Positions 8,016-14,947 of a stretch of 16,296 nt of DNA are shown piece after piece. Made by a program: the position numbers and the translations under genes. The stretch comes from Oceanospirillaceae bacterium UBA7410 (lineage in GTDB: Bacteria > Pseudomonadota > Gammaproteobacteria > Pseudomonadales > Balneatricaceae). The stretch is taken from positions 8,558 to 24,853 of the forward strand of contig DKMQ01000006.1 in NCBI GenBank assembly GCA_002470565.1, in the 5' to 3' direction. A model generated the notes under the pieces. The model was not told the origin of the DNA and did not search any database. It saw only the letters and a list, made by a program, of their open reading frames with translations. The stretch's first letter is position 1. Each line of letters opens with the position of its first letter.

Positions 8016-8048
8016 CCTACATCCACCCTTAACATAGACAGATGTAGG
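8016..8048 (-). other. Intercistronic hairpin between dctP and dctQ
   Basis: CCTACATC (8016-8023) and GATGTAGG (8041-8048) form a perfect 8-bp stem with a 17-base loop. It sits between the dctP stop and the dctQ Shine-Dalgarno, and no T-run follows on the minus strand. Such hairpins commonly protect the upstream binding-protein mRNA from 3' exonucleases, which would give more DctP than permease. That role is inferred here. Confidence 0.5.
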
Positions 8049-8065
8049 CTATTGATGAGATCAAA

Positions 8066-9073
8066 CTACTTCGAGATCAAACCTGTAACAAGATCATACA
8101 ACTCTTGAGCTGGCAGTCCTTTGGCATTATTGTCTGCAATCCAAGCTGCTGCTGCTGGGCCTGCAACTTTAGCTCTAAAGGCATCTAGCTCACTATCAGT
8201 ATAAGAGATTGATTCAATTCCCTTAGCTTCCAATGTAGGGCCCCAAGCGTCCATAGTTTTGCCATTATAGGTTGCAATATAGTGATCCAAAGCTTCATCT
8301 ACAGAACCTAGTAAAGCATTACGATGATCACTAGATAAGTCTTGTAACGCATCTGTATTCACTACGACAGGGCAATTCACAGTGCCTGGGTTTAGGTTAG
8401 TAGTCCACCACTTACCTGCTTCAACCGTACCAAATGACATATGCGCATGTGGAGCAAATGCCACGGCCTTAACTACACCACTATCTAGTGCTTGGCGCAC
8501 TTCAGATGCCGACATAGAAGTAGGTACCGCTCCCACTGCTGCCATAGCTTTACCTATACCTCCAGTAGCTCGCACACTTAAACCTTCATAATCGCTCAAG
8601 GTTTTAGGCGCATCACCTACACCCACAATATTATATTGAGGTAACGGAGACGGCATTAGCAAGGTTGCGTTCCAACGAGCCAAATCTTTTATTACTGCAG
8701 GGTGCTGGTATAAAGCTTGAGAAATAGAGCGTTCTTGCTCAAGGGAACTCACTCCTAGAAATGGTAGTTCAAGCACAGTGATTGATGGGTTTTTATCACG
8801 ATGATAGCCGGCGCAAAATTGTGCCATTTGGAATGCGCCAATAGAGATGCCATCTAAGTTTTCTTTGTTCTTAGAAAGTCCACCATAAGAAATGTTGAGG
8901 GTGAATTCACCATTAGTTTTTGCACTTACAAGCTCAGCTATTTTCTCTACGTGTTCGGTAAATGCTCGTTGCTTACCCCATAAAGACACATCCCACTGCT
9001 GCGCTAACACTTCACCTGAAACAGCTAGTGCAACCGCTGCACACATCCCTGTTTTGATCATTTTATTAAACAT
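8066..9073 (-). CDS. dctP: TRAP transporter periplasmic substrate-binding protein, DctP family
   Basis: This 335-residue binding protein begins with a Sec signal peptide: lysines near the N-terminus, a hydrophobic stretch at about 9-20, and VLA-QQ at 22-26 with likely cleavage after residue 24. The mature part follows the DctP fold. The segment LSVRATGGIGKAMAAVGAVP (165-184) contains R168, at the position of the family's carboxylate-binding arginine. MSASEVRQALDSGVV (187-201) is the usual following helix. W222-W223 lie where substrate-contacting residues often occur. The substrate is an organic acid or other carboxylate; the aromatic pair could favour an amino-acid-like or betaine-like zwitterion, which is inference. 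AGGAAG precedes the ATG by 4 bases. It is first in the operon and feeds DctQ and DctM. Confidence 0.93.
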   Translation of the reverse strand: MFNKMIKTGMCAAVALAVSGEVLAQQWDVSLWGKQRAFTEHVEKIAELVSAKTNGEFTLNISYGGLSKNKENLDGISIGAFQMAQFCAGYHRDKNPSITVLELPFLGVSSLEQERSISQALYQHPAVIKDLARWNATLLMPSPLPQYNIVGVGDAPKTLSDYEGLSVRATGGIGKAMAAVGAVPTSMSASEVRQALDSGVVKAVAFAPHAHMSFGTVEAGKWWTTNLNPGTVNCPVVVNTDALQDLSSDHRNALLGSVDEALDHYIATYNGKTMDAWGPTLEAKGIESISYTDSELDAFRAKVAGPAAAAWIADNNAKGLPAQELYDLVTGLISK

Positions 9074-9105
9074 AACACTTCCTATTTATTTTATTTGTAC
9101 TGTCA

Positions 9106-9120
9106 GTGTAGATTAAACAC
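9106..9120. promoter_or_regulatory. GTGT-N7-ACAC dyad upstream of dctP
   Basis: GTGT at 9106-9109 and ACAC at 9117-9120 form a 15-base symmetric site 33 bases before the dctP start. The shape (T-N11-A) is that of a LysR-type regulator half-site pair, but four-base arms are common by chance. It is listed because it lies in the only promoter region of the TRAP operon. Confidence 0.25.
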
Positions 9121-9172
9121 AGGGGGTTTGACTAGGAAGAAGGTCGCTAATAATGGCAAATATTTGACATGA

Positions 9173-9199
9173 CACTTTAAGCAAGGACAGGGTAAAGTG
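9173..9199. repeat. 7-bp inverted repeat upstream of dctP, after lysE-family gene
   Basis: CACTTTA (9173-9179) and TAAAGTG (9193-9199) are perfect inverted arms around a 13-base centre. They lie about 100 bases before dctP and about 20 bases after the exporter gene's stop at 9221. No T-run follows on the minus strand, so it is a poor intrinsic terminator. It could be an operator for the TRAP operon or an RNA hairpin at the end of the exporter transcript. Confidence 0.35.
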
Positions 9200-9220
9200 C
9201 GTTAAGTTGCTCGCTGAGCT

Positions 9221-9838
9221 CTAACCCAGAGCCAACCAACCCGCTACACCAATCATTAACGTGCCTGCAATACGGTTCATCAGGCGCACATTGCCGCTTT
9301 TTTGCAATGCTTTACTTAGGCTTTTGCCGCCCAGAGCATATACCATTAAAGACATGGCCTCCAATGTTAAAATCACCGTCAGCAAAATCACCATCTGGCT
9401 TACTAAAGGCCGCGCTGGATCTATAAATGGCGGTAACAACGCAATAAAAAAAGCCCAGCCTTTAGGGTTGGCCACTGCCGTAATAAAGCCCTGAGTAGCT
9501 AACTGGAGGCGGCCTGTATTGTTAGGGGCGCCATTAAGGTCTATAGCCATTTTGCCACGAGAGCGCCATAGCTGGATGCCAAGATATAGCAGATAACCCC
9601 CACCTGCCAGTTTAAGTATGACAAACAATTGTGGGTATTGCACAATAAGTGCCGCCACACCAATCACTACTGACACAGCCACTAAGCCTACACCAAAAAG
9701 CTCTCCTAGCATCATCCACATAGTGCGGCGTATGCCTACAGTCATACCTAGGGTAAGAGCTAGGGTCATGCACATTCCTGGCGTCACAGAAACAAAGAAA
9801 AAGGTAGGGATTAACGCAAACAATAAAGCGGTACTCAT
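9221..9838 (-). CDS. LysE/RhtB-family amino-acid exporter
   Basis: This 205-residue inner-membrane protein has about six helices. The N-terminal segment with VSVTPGM (16-22), followed by a small-residue helix and GIRRTMWMMLGELFGV (35-50), is the LysE/RhtB signature (usually PGP, here PGM). GFITAVANPKGWAFF (about 117-131) is the second family motif, conserved before helix 4. Family members export amino acids or related metabolites with proton exchange; the substrate cannot be deduced. It is transcribed from its own likely promoter (9872-9900) and points toward the TRAP operon, with 147 bases between. Its ribosome-binding site is only a GGA about 9 bases upstream. Confidence 0.88.
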   Translation of the reverse strand: MSTALLFALIPTFFFVSVTPGMCMTLALTLGMTVGIRRTMWMMLGELFGVGLVAVSVVIGVAALIVQYPQLFVILKLAGGGYLLYLGIQLWRSRGKMAIDLNGAPNNTGRLQLATQGFITAVANPKGWAFFIALLPPFIDPARPLVSQMVILLTVILTLEAMSLMVYALGGKSLSKALQKSGNVRLMNRIAGTLMIGVAGWLALG

Positions 9839-9871
9839 TAATTGTGTCCAGTGATTTTATACTTAGCAAGG

Positions 9872-9900
9872 ATAGTGCACGGCGTTCTAATCTGTGTCAA
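9872..9900 (-). promoter_or_regulatory. Sigma-70-type promoter candidate for the LysE-family gene
   Basis: On the minus strand a consensus -35, TTGACA (9895-9900), is followed after exactly 17 bases by CACTAT (9872-9877), a weak -10. The start codon at 9838 would leave a leader of about 27 bases. The -10 part lies inside GGATAGTGC (9870-9878), which recurs in inverted orientation at 9979-9987. Confidence 0.5.
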
Positions 9901-9978
9901 TCAATGGGCACCATCTAAGACATTTTCAGGCAAATCAGTTACCATCAGCCCATACATTAGTGCGGTCATTATTCTAAA

Positions 9979-9995
9979 GCACTATCCAAGTTAAG
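9979..9995 (+). promoter_or_regulatory. Mirrored copy of the promoter element before the Gate-domain gene
   Basis: GCACTATCC (9979-9987) is the exact inverse of 9870-9878, and the similarity runs on into the next bases: both genes are preceded by GCACTATCC, two A/T bases, G, a pyrimidine, then TAAG. In this copy the -35 position reads TTAGTG, a poor match. The element ends 8 bases before the start codon at 10004 and includes the AAGG ribosome-binding site. Confidence 0.4.
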
Positions 9996-10003
9996 GTTTA
10001 TTT

Positions 10004-10960
10004 ATGTTTCAAACGCGCACATTTCTTAAAACACTATTTGACGAAGTAGTCACAGTATCTGTGCCGTTGTTCAAGCTTATGATACCCATCATTTTACTGG
10101 TGAAAGTGCTTGAAGAAATAGGTGCAATAACCCTTTTAGGCCAATGGCTAGGCCCTCTCATGGCGCTGGTTGGCTTGCCCGAAGAAATGGGCTTAGTGTG
10201 GGCTGCCACTATTGCCACCAATATCTATGGCGGCATGATTGTGCTTTATTCAGTCGCTGCTGATAATACTTTAACCGTGGCCCAAATGACTGTATTAGGC
10301 GGCCTTTTATTGATGGCTCATGGTCTGCCTATTGAGACCCGTATTGCGCAGTTAGCTGGCATGAGAATGCGTGTGGCTATTATTACACGTATGTTTGGAG
10401 CCTTTGCTTTTGCTTGGTTATTGCATATGTTTTATGATCAAACCCAAACATTACAAGAGCCTGCGCAAATGATGTGGCAGCCCCAACCCATCCCTGACGG
10501 CTTGCTCTATTGGTTTCTAGCCCAAGCAAAAGCTTTGGTGATGATTCAAATCGTTATTATAATATTGCTTACTTTTTTAAAAATAATGCGCATGCTGGGA
10601 GTAGAAAAAGTCATCCAATGGATGCTGCGCCCACTACTTAAACTAGTAGGCATTGGTAAAGAAGCCACTACTATTACTCTAGTTGGTATCACCTTAGGCA
10701 TCGCTTTTGGCGGTGGGTTATTAATTAAAGAAGCACATGCTGGTCATGTGTCTAAAAAGGACGTATTTACTTCGTTAATACTCCTTGGCTTTTGCCATAG
10801 TTTAATTGAAGACACCCTGCTGGTGATATTATTAGGCGCCCACCTTTCTGGGGTACTTTGGTTTCGCTTAGTATTTGCATTTATGTTTACCAGCGCTATG
10901 AGCTACTGGCTGACTAAGGTGGGCCCTGAGTTCCAGCAAAAGCACTTGATGAGACCATAG
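10004..10960 (+). CDS. Nucleoside-recognition (Gate) domain membrane protein
   Basis: This 318-residue protein has about eight helices arranged as two similar halves, each resembling the Gate domain found in SpmA/SpmB and concentrative nucleoside transporters. The first half has IPIILLVKVLEEIG (27-40), LGPLMALVGLPEEMGLVWAA (49-68) and AHGLPIETR (105-113). The second has MLRPLLKLVGIGKEATTITL (207-226) and CHSLIEDTLL (264-273). H106-x-L-x-x-E111 and H265-x-L-x-E269 look like duplicated functional positions. Transport of a nucleoside or other solute is possible, but no member of this subgroup is firmly characterised to my knowledge. AAGG 7 bases upstream supports the start. arfB begins 11 bases after its stop, so they are probably co-transcribed. 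Confidence 0.8.
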   Translation: MFQTRTFLKTLFDEVVTVSVPLFKLMIPIILLVKVLEEIGAITLLGQWLGPLMALVGLPEEMGLVWAATIATNIYGGMIVLYSVAADNTLTVAQMTVLGGLLLMAHGLPIETRIAQLAGMRMRVAIITRMFGAFAFAWLLHMFYDQTQTLQEPAQMMWQPQPIPDGLLYWFLAQAKALVMIQIVIIILLTFLKIMRMLGVEKVIQWMLRPLLKLVGIGKEATTITLVGITLGIAFGGGLLIKEAHAGHVSKKDVFTSLILLGFCHSLIEDTLLVILLGAHLSGVLWFRLVFAFMFTSAMSYWLTKVGPEFQQKHLMRP

Positions 10961-10971
10961 AAAATAAGGCC

Positions 10972-11391
10972 ATGCTAAAAATTTCTAACCGTATTATTAT
11001 TCCTGATCACGAGATTGAGCAACAGTTTATCCGCTCACAAGGTGCAGGAGGCCAACATGTGAATAAAACCTCTACGGCTGTGCATTTGTTTTTTGATATT
11101 CGCGCCTCCACTTCTTTGCCTGCCTACGTAAAACACAAATTGCTCAATACCTCAGACCACCGTATCAGTGCGTCAGGTAAGATTATTATTAAATCACAAG
11201 GCAGTCGCAGCCAAGATGCTAATCGTCAAACCGCTCTAGAGCAATTGACCCTAGTAATCCAAGCTGCCATGGTGCAAGAGAAAAGACGCATCGCCACAAA
11301 ACCCACTAAAGGCTCCAAAACCAGACGCTTGGATGGCAAAACTCAAAAGGGACATACGAAAAAATTACGCTCAAAAGTGCATGGGGTCTGA
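10972..11391 (+). CDS. arfB: Alternative ribosome-rescue factor B, peptidyl-tRNA hydrolase
   Basis: This 139-residue protein matches ArfB (YaeJ) in length and layout. The RF-1-like domain carries RSQGAGGQHVNKTSTAVHL (21-39) with the catalytic GGQ at 26-28, followed by LPAYVK and the basic C-terminal tail (about 104-136, including TKGSKTRRLDGKTQKG) that threads into the empty mRNA channel. ArfB releases nascent peptides from ribosomes stalled at the end of truncated mRNAs, without release factors recognising a stop codon. The lack of a stop-codon-recognition domain separates it from RF1/RF2. AAGG precedes the ATG, which lies 11 bases after the Gate gene. Its last 21 bases overlap the end of the convergent rsuA-like gene. 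Confidence 0.94.
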   Translation: MLKISNRIIIPDHEIEQQFIRSQGAGGQHVNKTSTAVHLFFDIRASTSLPAYVKHKLLNTSDHRISASGKIIIKSQGSRSQDANRQTALEQLTLVIQAAMVQEKRRIATKPTKGSKTRRLDGKTQKGHTKKLRSKVHGV

Positions 11392-12066
11392 GACTACTTT
11401 ATAGTCGCCAGGCACGAAGTCTATAGGCAATTTAATGTGGCCTACTTGGGTACGATGAATATCTAGCACAGGGTTACGAAAATGCCCAAACATGCGCTTT
11501 ATTTGATGATAGCGACCTTCTTTTAGTATCACTTGCGCTGTGGTTTGGCAGGTCACATGCAGCTGTGCAGGAAGTGTTGTCAAATCTTCAAAGGCAAAAT
11601 AAATACCTTCGTTGAAACCATCCACTTGGTCTTGGGTAATGGGATGGGCCACTTTGACTGTGTAGTATTTGGCAAGTTTGGTCTGTGGCTGAGTGATTTT
11701 TCGAGACCACTGGCCATCATTTGATAATAGCAATAAGCCTGTGCTGTGCAGGTCTAGGCGCCCAGCGATATGTAAGTGGTGATACTTTGGCGGCAAAAGC
11801 TCCAACGCTGTCGTGTGTTGGCCATCTACCGTAGCGCTGACAATGCCTGCAGGCTTATAGAGCATCACGTAGATGGGTTCGTGATGCCTTAGAAGTTTGC
11901 CTTCCACTTCTATTTTAGAAAATTGCCCAATAACCTGCTCACCGTCAAAGCAAACCACATCATCTAAAATTACTAAACCACGAGCAAGTAAAAGCTGAAC
12001 TTGGCGCTTTTTATAGCTTAACTCTTGGCTGATAAACTTATCTAATCTAGCCGCATATGAAACCAT
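11371..12066 (-). CDS. rsuA: 16S rRNA pseudouridine synthase, RsuA family
   Basis: This 231-residue protein has an N-terminal S4 RNA-binding domain (about 4-50, with RLDKFISQ and QVQLLLARG) and a TruA/RsuA-type catalytic domain. Catalytic D105 lies in AGRLDLHSTGLLLLSNDG (101-118). KLAKYYTVKV and EGRYHQIKRMFG provide the other family motifs. RsuA makes pseudouridine 516 in 16S rRNA. The total length and close packing of S4 and catalytic domains favour RsuA over the longer RluB/RluF types; RluE lacks S4. The ATG at 12066 is preceded by TTAGGTAGG, and TTAGGTA occurs twice in the 40-base leader. It follows DUF2026 by 40 bases and ends inside the arfB coding region on the other strand. Confidence 0.88.
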   Translation of the reverse strand: MVSYAARLDKFISQELSYKKRQVQLLLARGLVILDDVVCFDGEQVIGQFSKIEVEGKLLRHHEPIYVMLYKPAGIVSATVDGQHTTALELLPPKYHHLHIAGRLDLHSTGLLLLSNDGQWSRKITQPQTKLAKYYTVKVAHPITQDQVDGFNEGIYFAFEDLTTLPAQLHVTCQTTAQVILKEGRYHQIKRMFGHFRNPVLDIHRTQVGHIKLPIDFVPGDYKVVSDPMHF

Positions 12067-12106
12067 GAATGCCTACCTAAATTTTTACCTAAGCCTTTAC
12101 TGCAAG

Positions 12107-12742
12107 CTACCAAGCGCCACTAATAAGAAAGCTTTTATACGTTATTAGCTTAGTTTTATTTGCTTGTAAGGCACCTTCAAATTTTACATTAAGAGGGGAT
12201 GGCATTTTTTTAGGCGTTTTAACAAACCAGTCTATTGCCAACTTACCCCGCTGAATATGGGCTTTTTCTGTTACCATCGCTGACATCTTTTCACTTGCCA
12301 AGACGTTATTTTCTGAGATAAAAAAGTCGCCTTGGGCTTGTACATCCGTTAATATTTTTTTGGCTTTTGCCATAGGCTTTTGCATCATCCAAGGGTCTAT
12401 ACGGGCCTCTTTTCCAGCCCTTTTAACCAACACAGGAAATAGCGGCGCCATGAAATCTATCAAGTACCCATCAGCTTCAATCCACCAATGGTGTTGGCTA
12501 TCGCTACTTTTTAACTGTCCAGCCTGGTAGTCTCCAAACGCTAACACCTTCGCCTGTAAACCTAAATGGTAGGCTGCAGATCCCATAACAGGTTGCGCGG
12601 CAATACCATAATGACGTTTTAAAATTTGGGCGCCATACACGCTAAATAACATGCTGGCTTCATGGCTATCCACGCTGTCAGCAATAAGTAGAGAGTGGAT
12701 AGTGGAATAGATACGGCGGTAATCGGCAAGAGTGATGAGCAT
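12107..12742 (-). CDS. DUF2026-family protein
   Basis: With the ATG at 12742 this is a 211-residue soluble protein. The frame extends to a TTG at 12787, but the extra 15 residues are unlikely and ADYRRIY right after the ATG is where DUF2026 proteins usually begin. The core HHWWIEADGYLIDFMAPLFP (84-103) resembles the His/Asp part of papain-like, NlpC or transglutaminase-like folds: His-Trp-x-Glu, then Asp. The protein contains no cysteine at all, so a thiol protease mechanism is excluded for this copy. The segment SHEASMLFSVYGAQIL (26-41) fits the family helix preceding the strands. Function is unknown. It lies 100 bases downstream of the aldehyde dehydrogenase and 40 bases before rsuA. Confidence 0.75.
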   Translation of the reverse strand: MLITLADYRRIYSTIHSLLIADSVDSHEASMLFSVYGAQILKRHYGIAAQPVMGSAAYHLGLQAKVLAFGDYQAGQLKSSDSQHHWWIEADGYLIDFMAPLFPVLVKRAGKEARIDPWMMQKPMAKAKKILTDVQAQGDFFISENNVLASEKMSAMVTEKAHIQRGKLAIDWFVKTPKKMPSPLNVKFEGALQANKTKLITYKSFLISGAW

Positions 12743-12770
12743 AGTAGGTATTATTAAATTCTCAAAGGGT

Positions 12771-12822
12771 AAAAGAAAAGCCGGCAAAGTAAGCAGGAAA
12801 ATCGCCTACCCTCTCAGCCAGC
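12771..12822 (-). terminator. Possible intrinsic terminator after the aldehyde dehydrogenase
   Basis: On the minus strand GCTGGC (12817-12822) can pair with GCCGGC (12780-12785) in RNA through five Watson-Crick pairs and one G-U pair. TTTTCTTTT (12771-12779) follows immediately. The loop of 31 bases is long, which weakens the case. It would separate the ridA-LOG-aldehyde dehydrogenase unit from DUF2026-rsuA. Confidence 0.33.
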
Positions 12823-12842
12823 CTTAATTATAACCGATAGTA

Positions 12843-14282
12843 TTAGTCGTTGCTCCAACCACTGATAGATTTCACTTCTAAGAAATCTTCCAAACCCCAA
12901 ACGCCTCCCTCTCTGCCATTACCTGATTGCTTATAACCACCAAATGGCGAGCCTAAAGCCCTAAAAGTGCCGTTCATCTCCACCATGCCAGAACGTAAGC
13001 GGCGCGCAATGCGGTTTGCCTTGGCACTGTCTTGGGTTTGAACATAATTAGTTAAACCGTATACTGTGTCATTGGCTATGTTGATGGCTTCTTCTTCTGT
13101 ATCAAATGGGATCATGCACAACACGGGGCCAAATACTTCTTCACGAGCGATATTCATGTCGTTATTGACGTCAGCAAAGATGGTAGGTTTCACGAAGTAA
13201 CCTGTTTCCAAACCTTCTGGTTTGCCAAGGCCACCCACAACAACACGTGCCCCCTCATCAATGCCTACCTTAATAAGCCCTTGAATTTTGTTATATTGTA
13301 GCTCAGATACCACAGGGCCAATATGACGCCCGTGCTCAGATGCCTTACCTACTTGCACTTTTGCAGCAGCAGCGGTGGCTAGTGTAACGGCTTTGTCATA
13401 ATAACTACGCTCTACCAGCATACGCGTAGGCGCATTACAAGATTGGCCAGTGTTGTTAAAGCAATGGAAAACACCCCGTGACACCGCTTTTTCATCAGCA
13501 TCACCAAACACTATATTGGCGCCTTTACCACCCAGCTCTAATGCCACACGCTTTACACTGTCTGCTGCATTTTTAGAAATAAGCGCACCTGCTCTAGTAG
13601 AGCCTGTGAAAGACACCATATCAACATCTGCATGACTGGTTAATTGTGAGCCTACACCAACACCGTCGCCATTAATCATATTAAAGACGCCTGCGGGAAA
13701 CCCAGCTTGGTGAATCATATCAGCAAATACCAAGCTTGATAGTGGTGCAATTTCAGAAGGTTTAAGTACCATGGTGCAACCGGCAGCCATAGCAGCAATC
13801 ACTTTTAGACTCACTTGGTTCATGGGCCAATTCCAAGGAGTGATTAATGCACACACACCAATAGCTTCGTAAATGATGCGATCATTGGGTGCTTGGTCAT
13901 TTAATACACGCTCAAACTCAAACTTTTCCAGCTCACTAATCAAACCTTCAGTGTGGCTTGAGCCCGATTCTGCTTGAGAGGTTATGGCCATATCAATAGG
14001 GGCACCCATTTCGATGCTGATGGCTTGACCCATTTCGTCTACACGCGCTAGGTAAATATTGAGGAAGTTTTTCAACAATCCTAAACGGTATGCTTTTGAA
14101 GTTTGACTCCAGCTGTCAAAAGCTACTTTTGCAGCAGCGACAGCAGCATCTGTGTCAGCTTGACCACCTATGGAAATGACAGCACACACTTTTTCAGTGG
14201 AAGGGTCTACCACATCCATCTCACTACCAGACAAAGGTGCAACCCATGCCCCGTTAACGTAAAACTTTTTACTATCGATCAT
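12843..14282 (-). CDS. NAD(P)+-dependent aldehyde dehydrogenase
   Basis: This 479-residue member of the ALDH superfamily uses the ATG at 14282. A GTG at 14300 would add six residues, but GAGA 8 bases before the ATG favours the shorter form. All key parts are present: TPWNWPMNQ with N151, the cofactor lysine K174 in LKPSE, FTGST (225-229), the general base E249 in LELGGKG, and the nucleophile C282 in NTGQSCNAPTR. The C-terminal oligomerisation segment ends in SPFGGYKQSGNGREGG. The NTGQSCNAPTR motif recalls the CddD-like branch, whose members oxidise various aliphatic or aromatic aldehydes to acids; the substrate is unknown. It follows the LOG gene by 33 bases. It does not look like a typical ketoglutarate-semialdehyde dehydrogenase. 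Confidence 0.92.
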   Translation of the reverse strand: MIDSKKFYVNGAWVAPLSGSEMDVVDPSTEKVCAVISIGGQADTDAAVAAAKVAFDSWSQTSKAYRLGLLKNFLNIYLARVDEMGQAISIEMGAPIDMAITSQAESGSSHTEGLISELEKFEFERVLNDQAPNDRIIYEAIGVCALITPWNWPMNQVSLKVIAAMAAGCTMVLKPSEIAPLSSLVFADMIHQAGFPAGVFNMINGDGVGVGSQLTSHADVDMVSFTGSTRAGALISKNAADSVKRVALELGGKGANIVFGDADEKAVSRGVFHCFNNTGQSCNAPTRMLVERSYYDKAVTLATAAAAKVQVGKASEHGRHIGPVVSELQYNKIQGLIKVGIDEGARVVVGGLGKPEGLETGYFVKPTIFADVNNDMNIAREEVFGPVLCMIPFDTEEEAINIANDTVYGLTNYVQTQDSAKANRIARRLRSGMVEMNGTFRALGSPFGGYKQSGNGREGGVWGLEDFLEVKSISGWSND

Positions 14283-14315
14283 AAGGTGATTCTCTAACAC
14301 ATCTAATTAATTGGA

Positions 14316-14873
14316 CTAGGCACCATTACTTGGTGGCTGATAATCTTCTAAGAGCTTGAGTAACTTTGCAGGATTTTCATGCACAAGCAACAGCTCTAAA
14401 TGTTGTGACTTTACAAAACCAGCTATCACTGCTTGGTCAAAAAAAGCTAATAAGGCATCATAATAGCCATTAATATTGAGTAAGCCAATGGGTTTTTGAT
14501 GAAATCCCAGTTGCGCCCATGTTAACACTTCTGTGAGTTCTTCCAGTGTGCCAAATCCACCTGGTAAAGCAATGAAGGCATCAGATAAATCAAACATCTT
14601 AGCCTTTCTTGCATGCATTGAATCCACTACATGCAATTGCGTCAATCCTTCATGGGACACATTTTTAGCAAAAGCTTTAGGAATTACTCCAACCACCTTT
14701 GAGCCCCCAGCTAATACAGCATCTGCAACTTGCCCCATTAGGCCAAAGTGCGCACCACCATAAACCAAACCCATAGACGCTTTACTTATAGAAGCGCCTA
14801 ACGCTTTTGCAGATTCCATAAAGAAAGGCTCTTTACCTGGATTGGCACCACAAAAAACACATACATTTTGCAT
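14316..14873 (-). CDS. LOG-family (TIGR00730) nucleotide phosphoribohydrolase
   Basis: This 185-residue Rossmann-type protein has the LOG active-site set: MHARK (86-90) with R89, and PGGFGTLEE (104-112) with E112. The N-terminal VCVFCGANPG and GLVYGGAHFGLMG (35-47) bind the nucleotide. Plant and bacterial LOG enzymes cleave nucleoside 5'-monophosphates, releasing ribose 5-phosphate and a base, including cytokinin precursors. In most bacteria the physiological substrate is AMP-like or unknown, so the role is probably nucleotide housekeeping. Length is normal. AAGGCG lies about 9 bases upstream of the ATG. It sits between the RidA-like gene (74 bases upstream) and the aldehyde dehydrogenase and is probably expressed with them. 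Confidence 0.9.
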   Translation of the reverse strand: MQNVCVFCGANPGKEPFFMESAKALGASISKASMGLVYGGAHFGLMGQVADAVLAGGSKVVGVIPKAFAKNVSHEGLTQLHVVDSMHARKAKMFDLSDAFIALPGGFGTLEELTEVLTWAQLGFHQKPIGLLNINGYYDALLAFFDQAVIAGFVKSQHLELLLVHENPAKLLKLLEDYQPPSNGA

Positions 14874-14947
14874 CTATATTCGCCTTTTAGGTTTTGAGCG
14901 TGAACATCTGTCTTATACGGTCACAGCTGGATTCATATAGGTTAGGA

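Noticed and set aside
12743..12787. TTG start at 12787 for the DUF2026 gene
   Set aside because: TTG starts are rare, the extra residues do not look like the family N-terminus, and the segment overlaps a possible terminator.
12843..14282. Assigning the aldehyde dehydrogenase as the ketoglutarate-semialdehyde dehydrogenase of a hydroxyproline-betaine pathway
   Set aside because: The NTGQSCNAPTR motif points to a different ALDH branch and the gene is far from hpbD in another operon.
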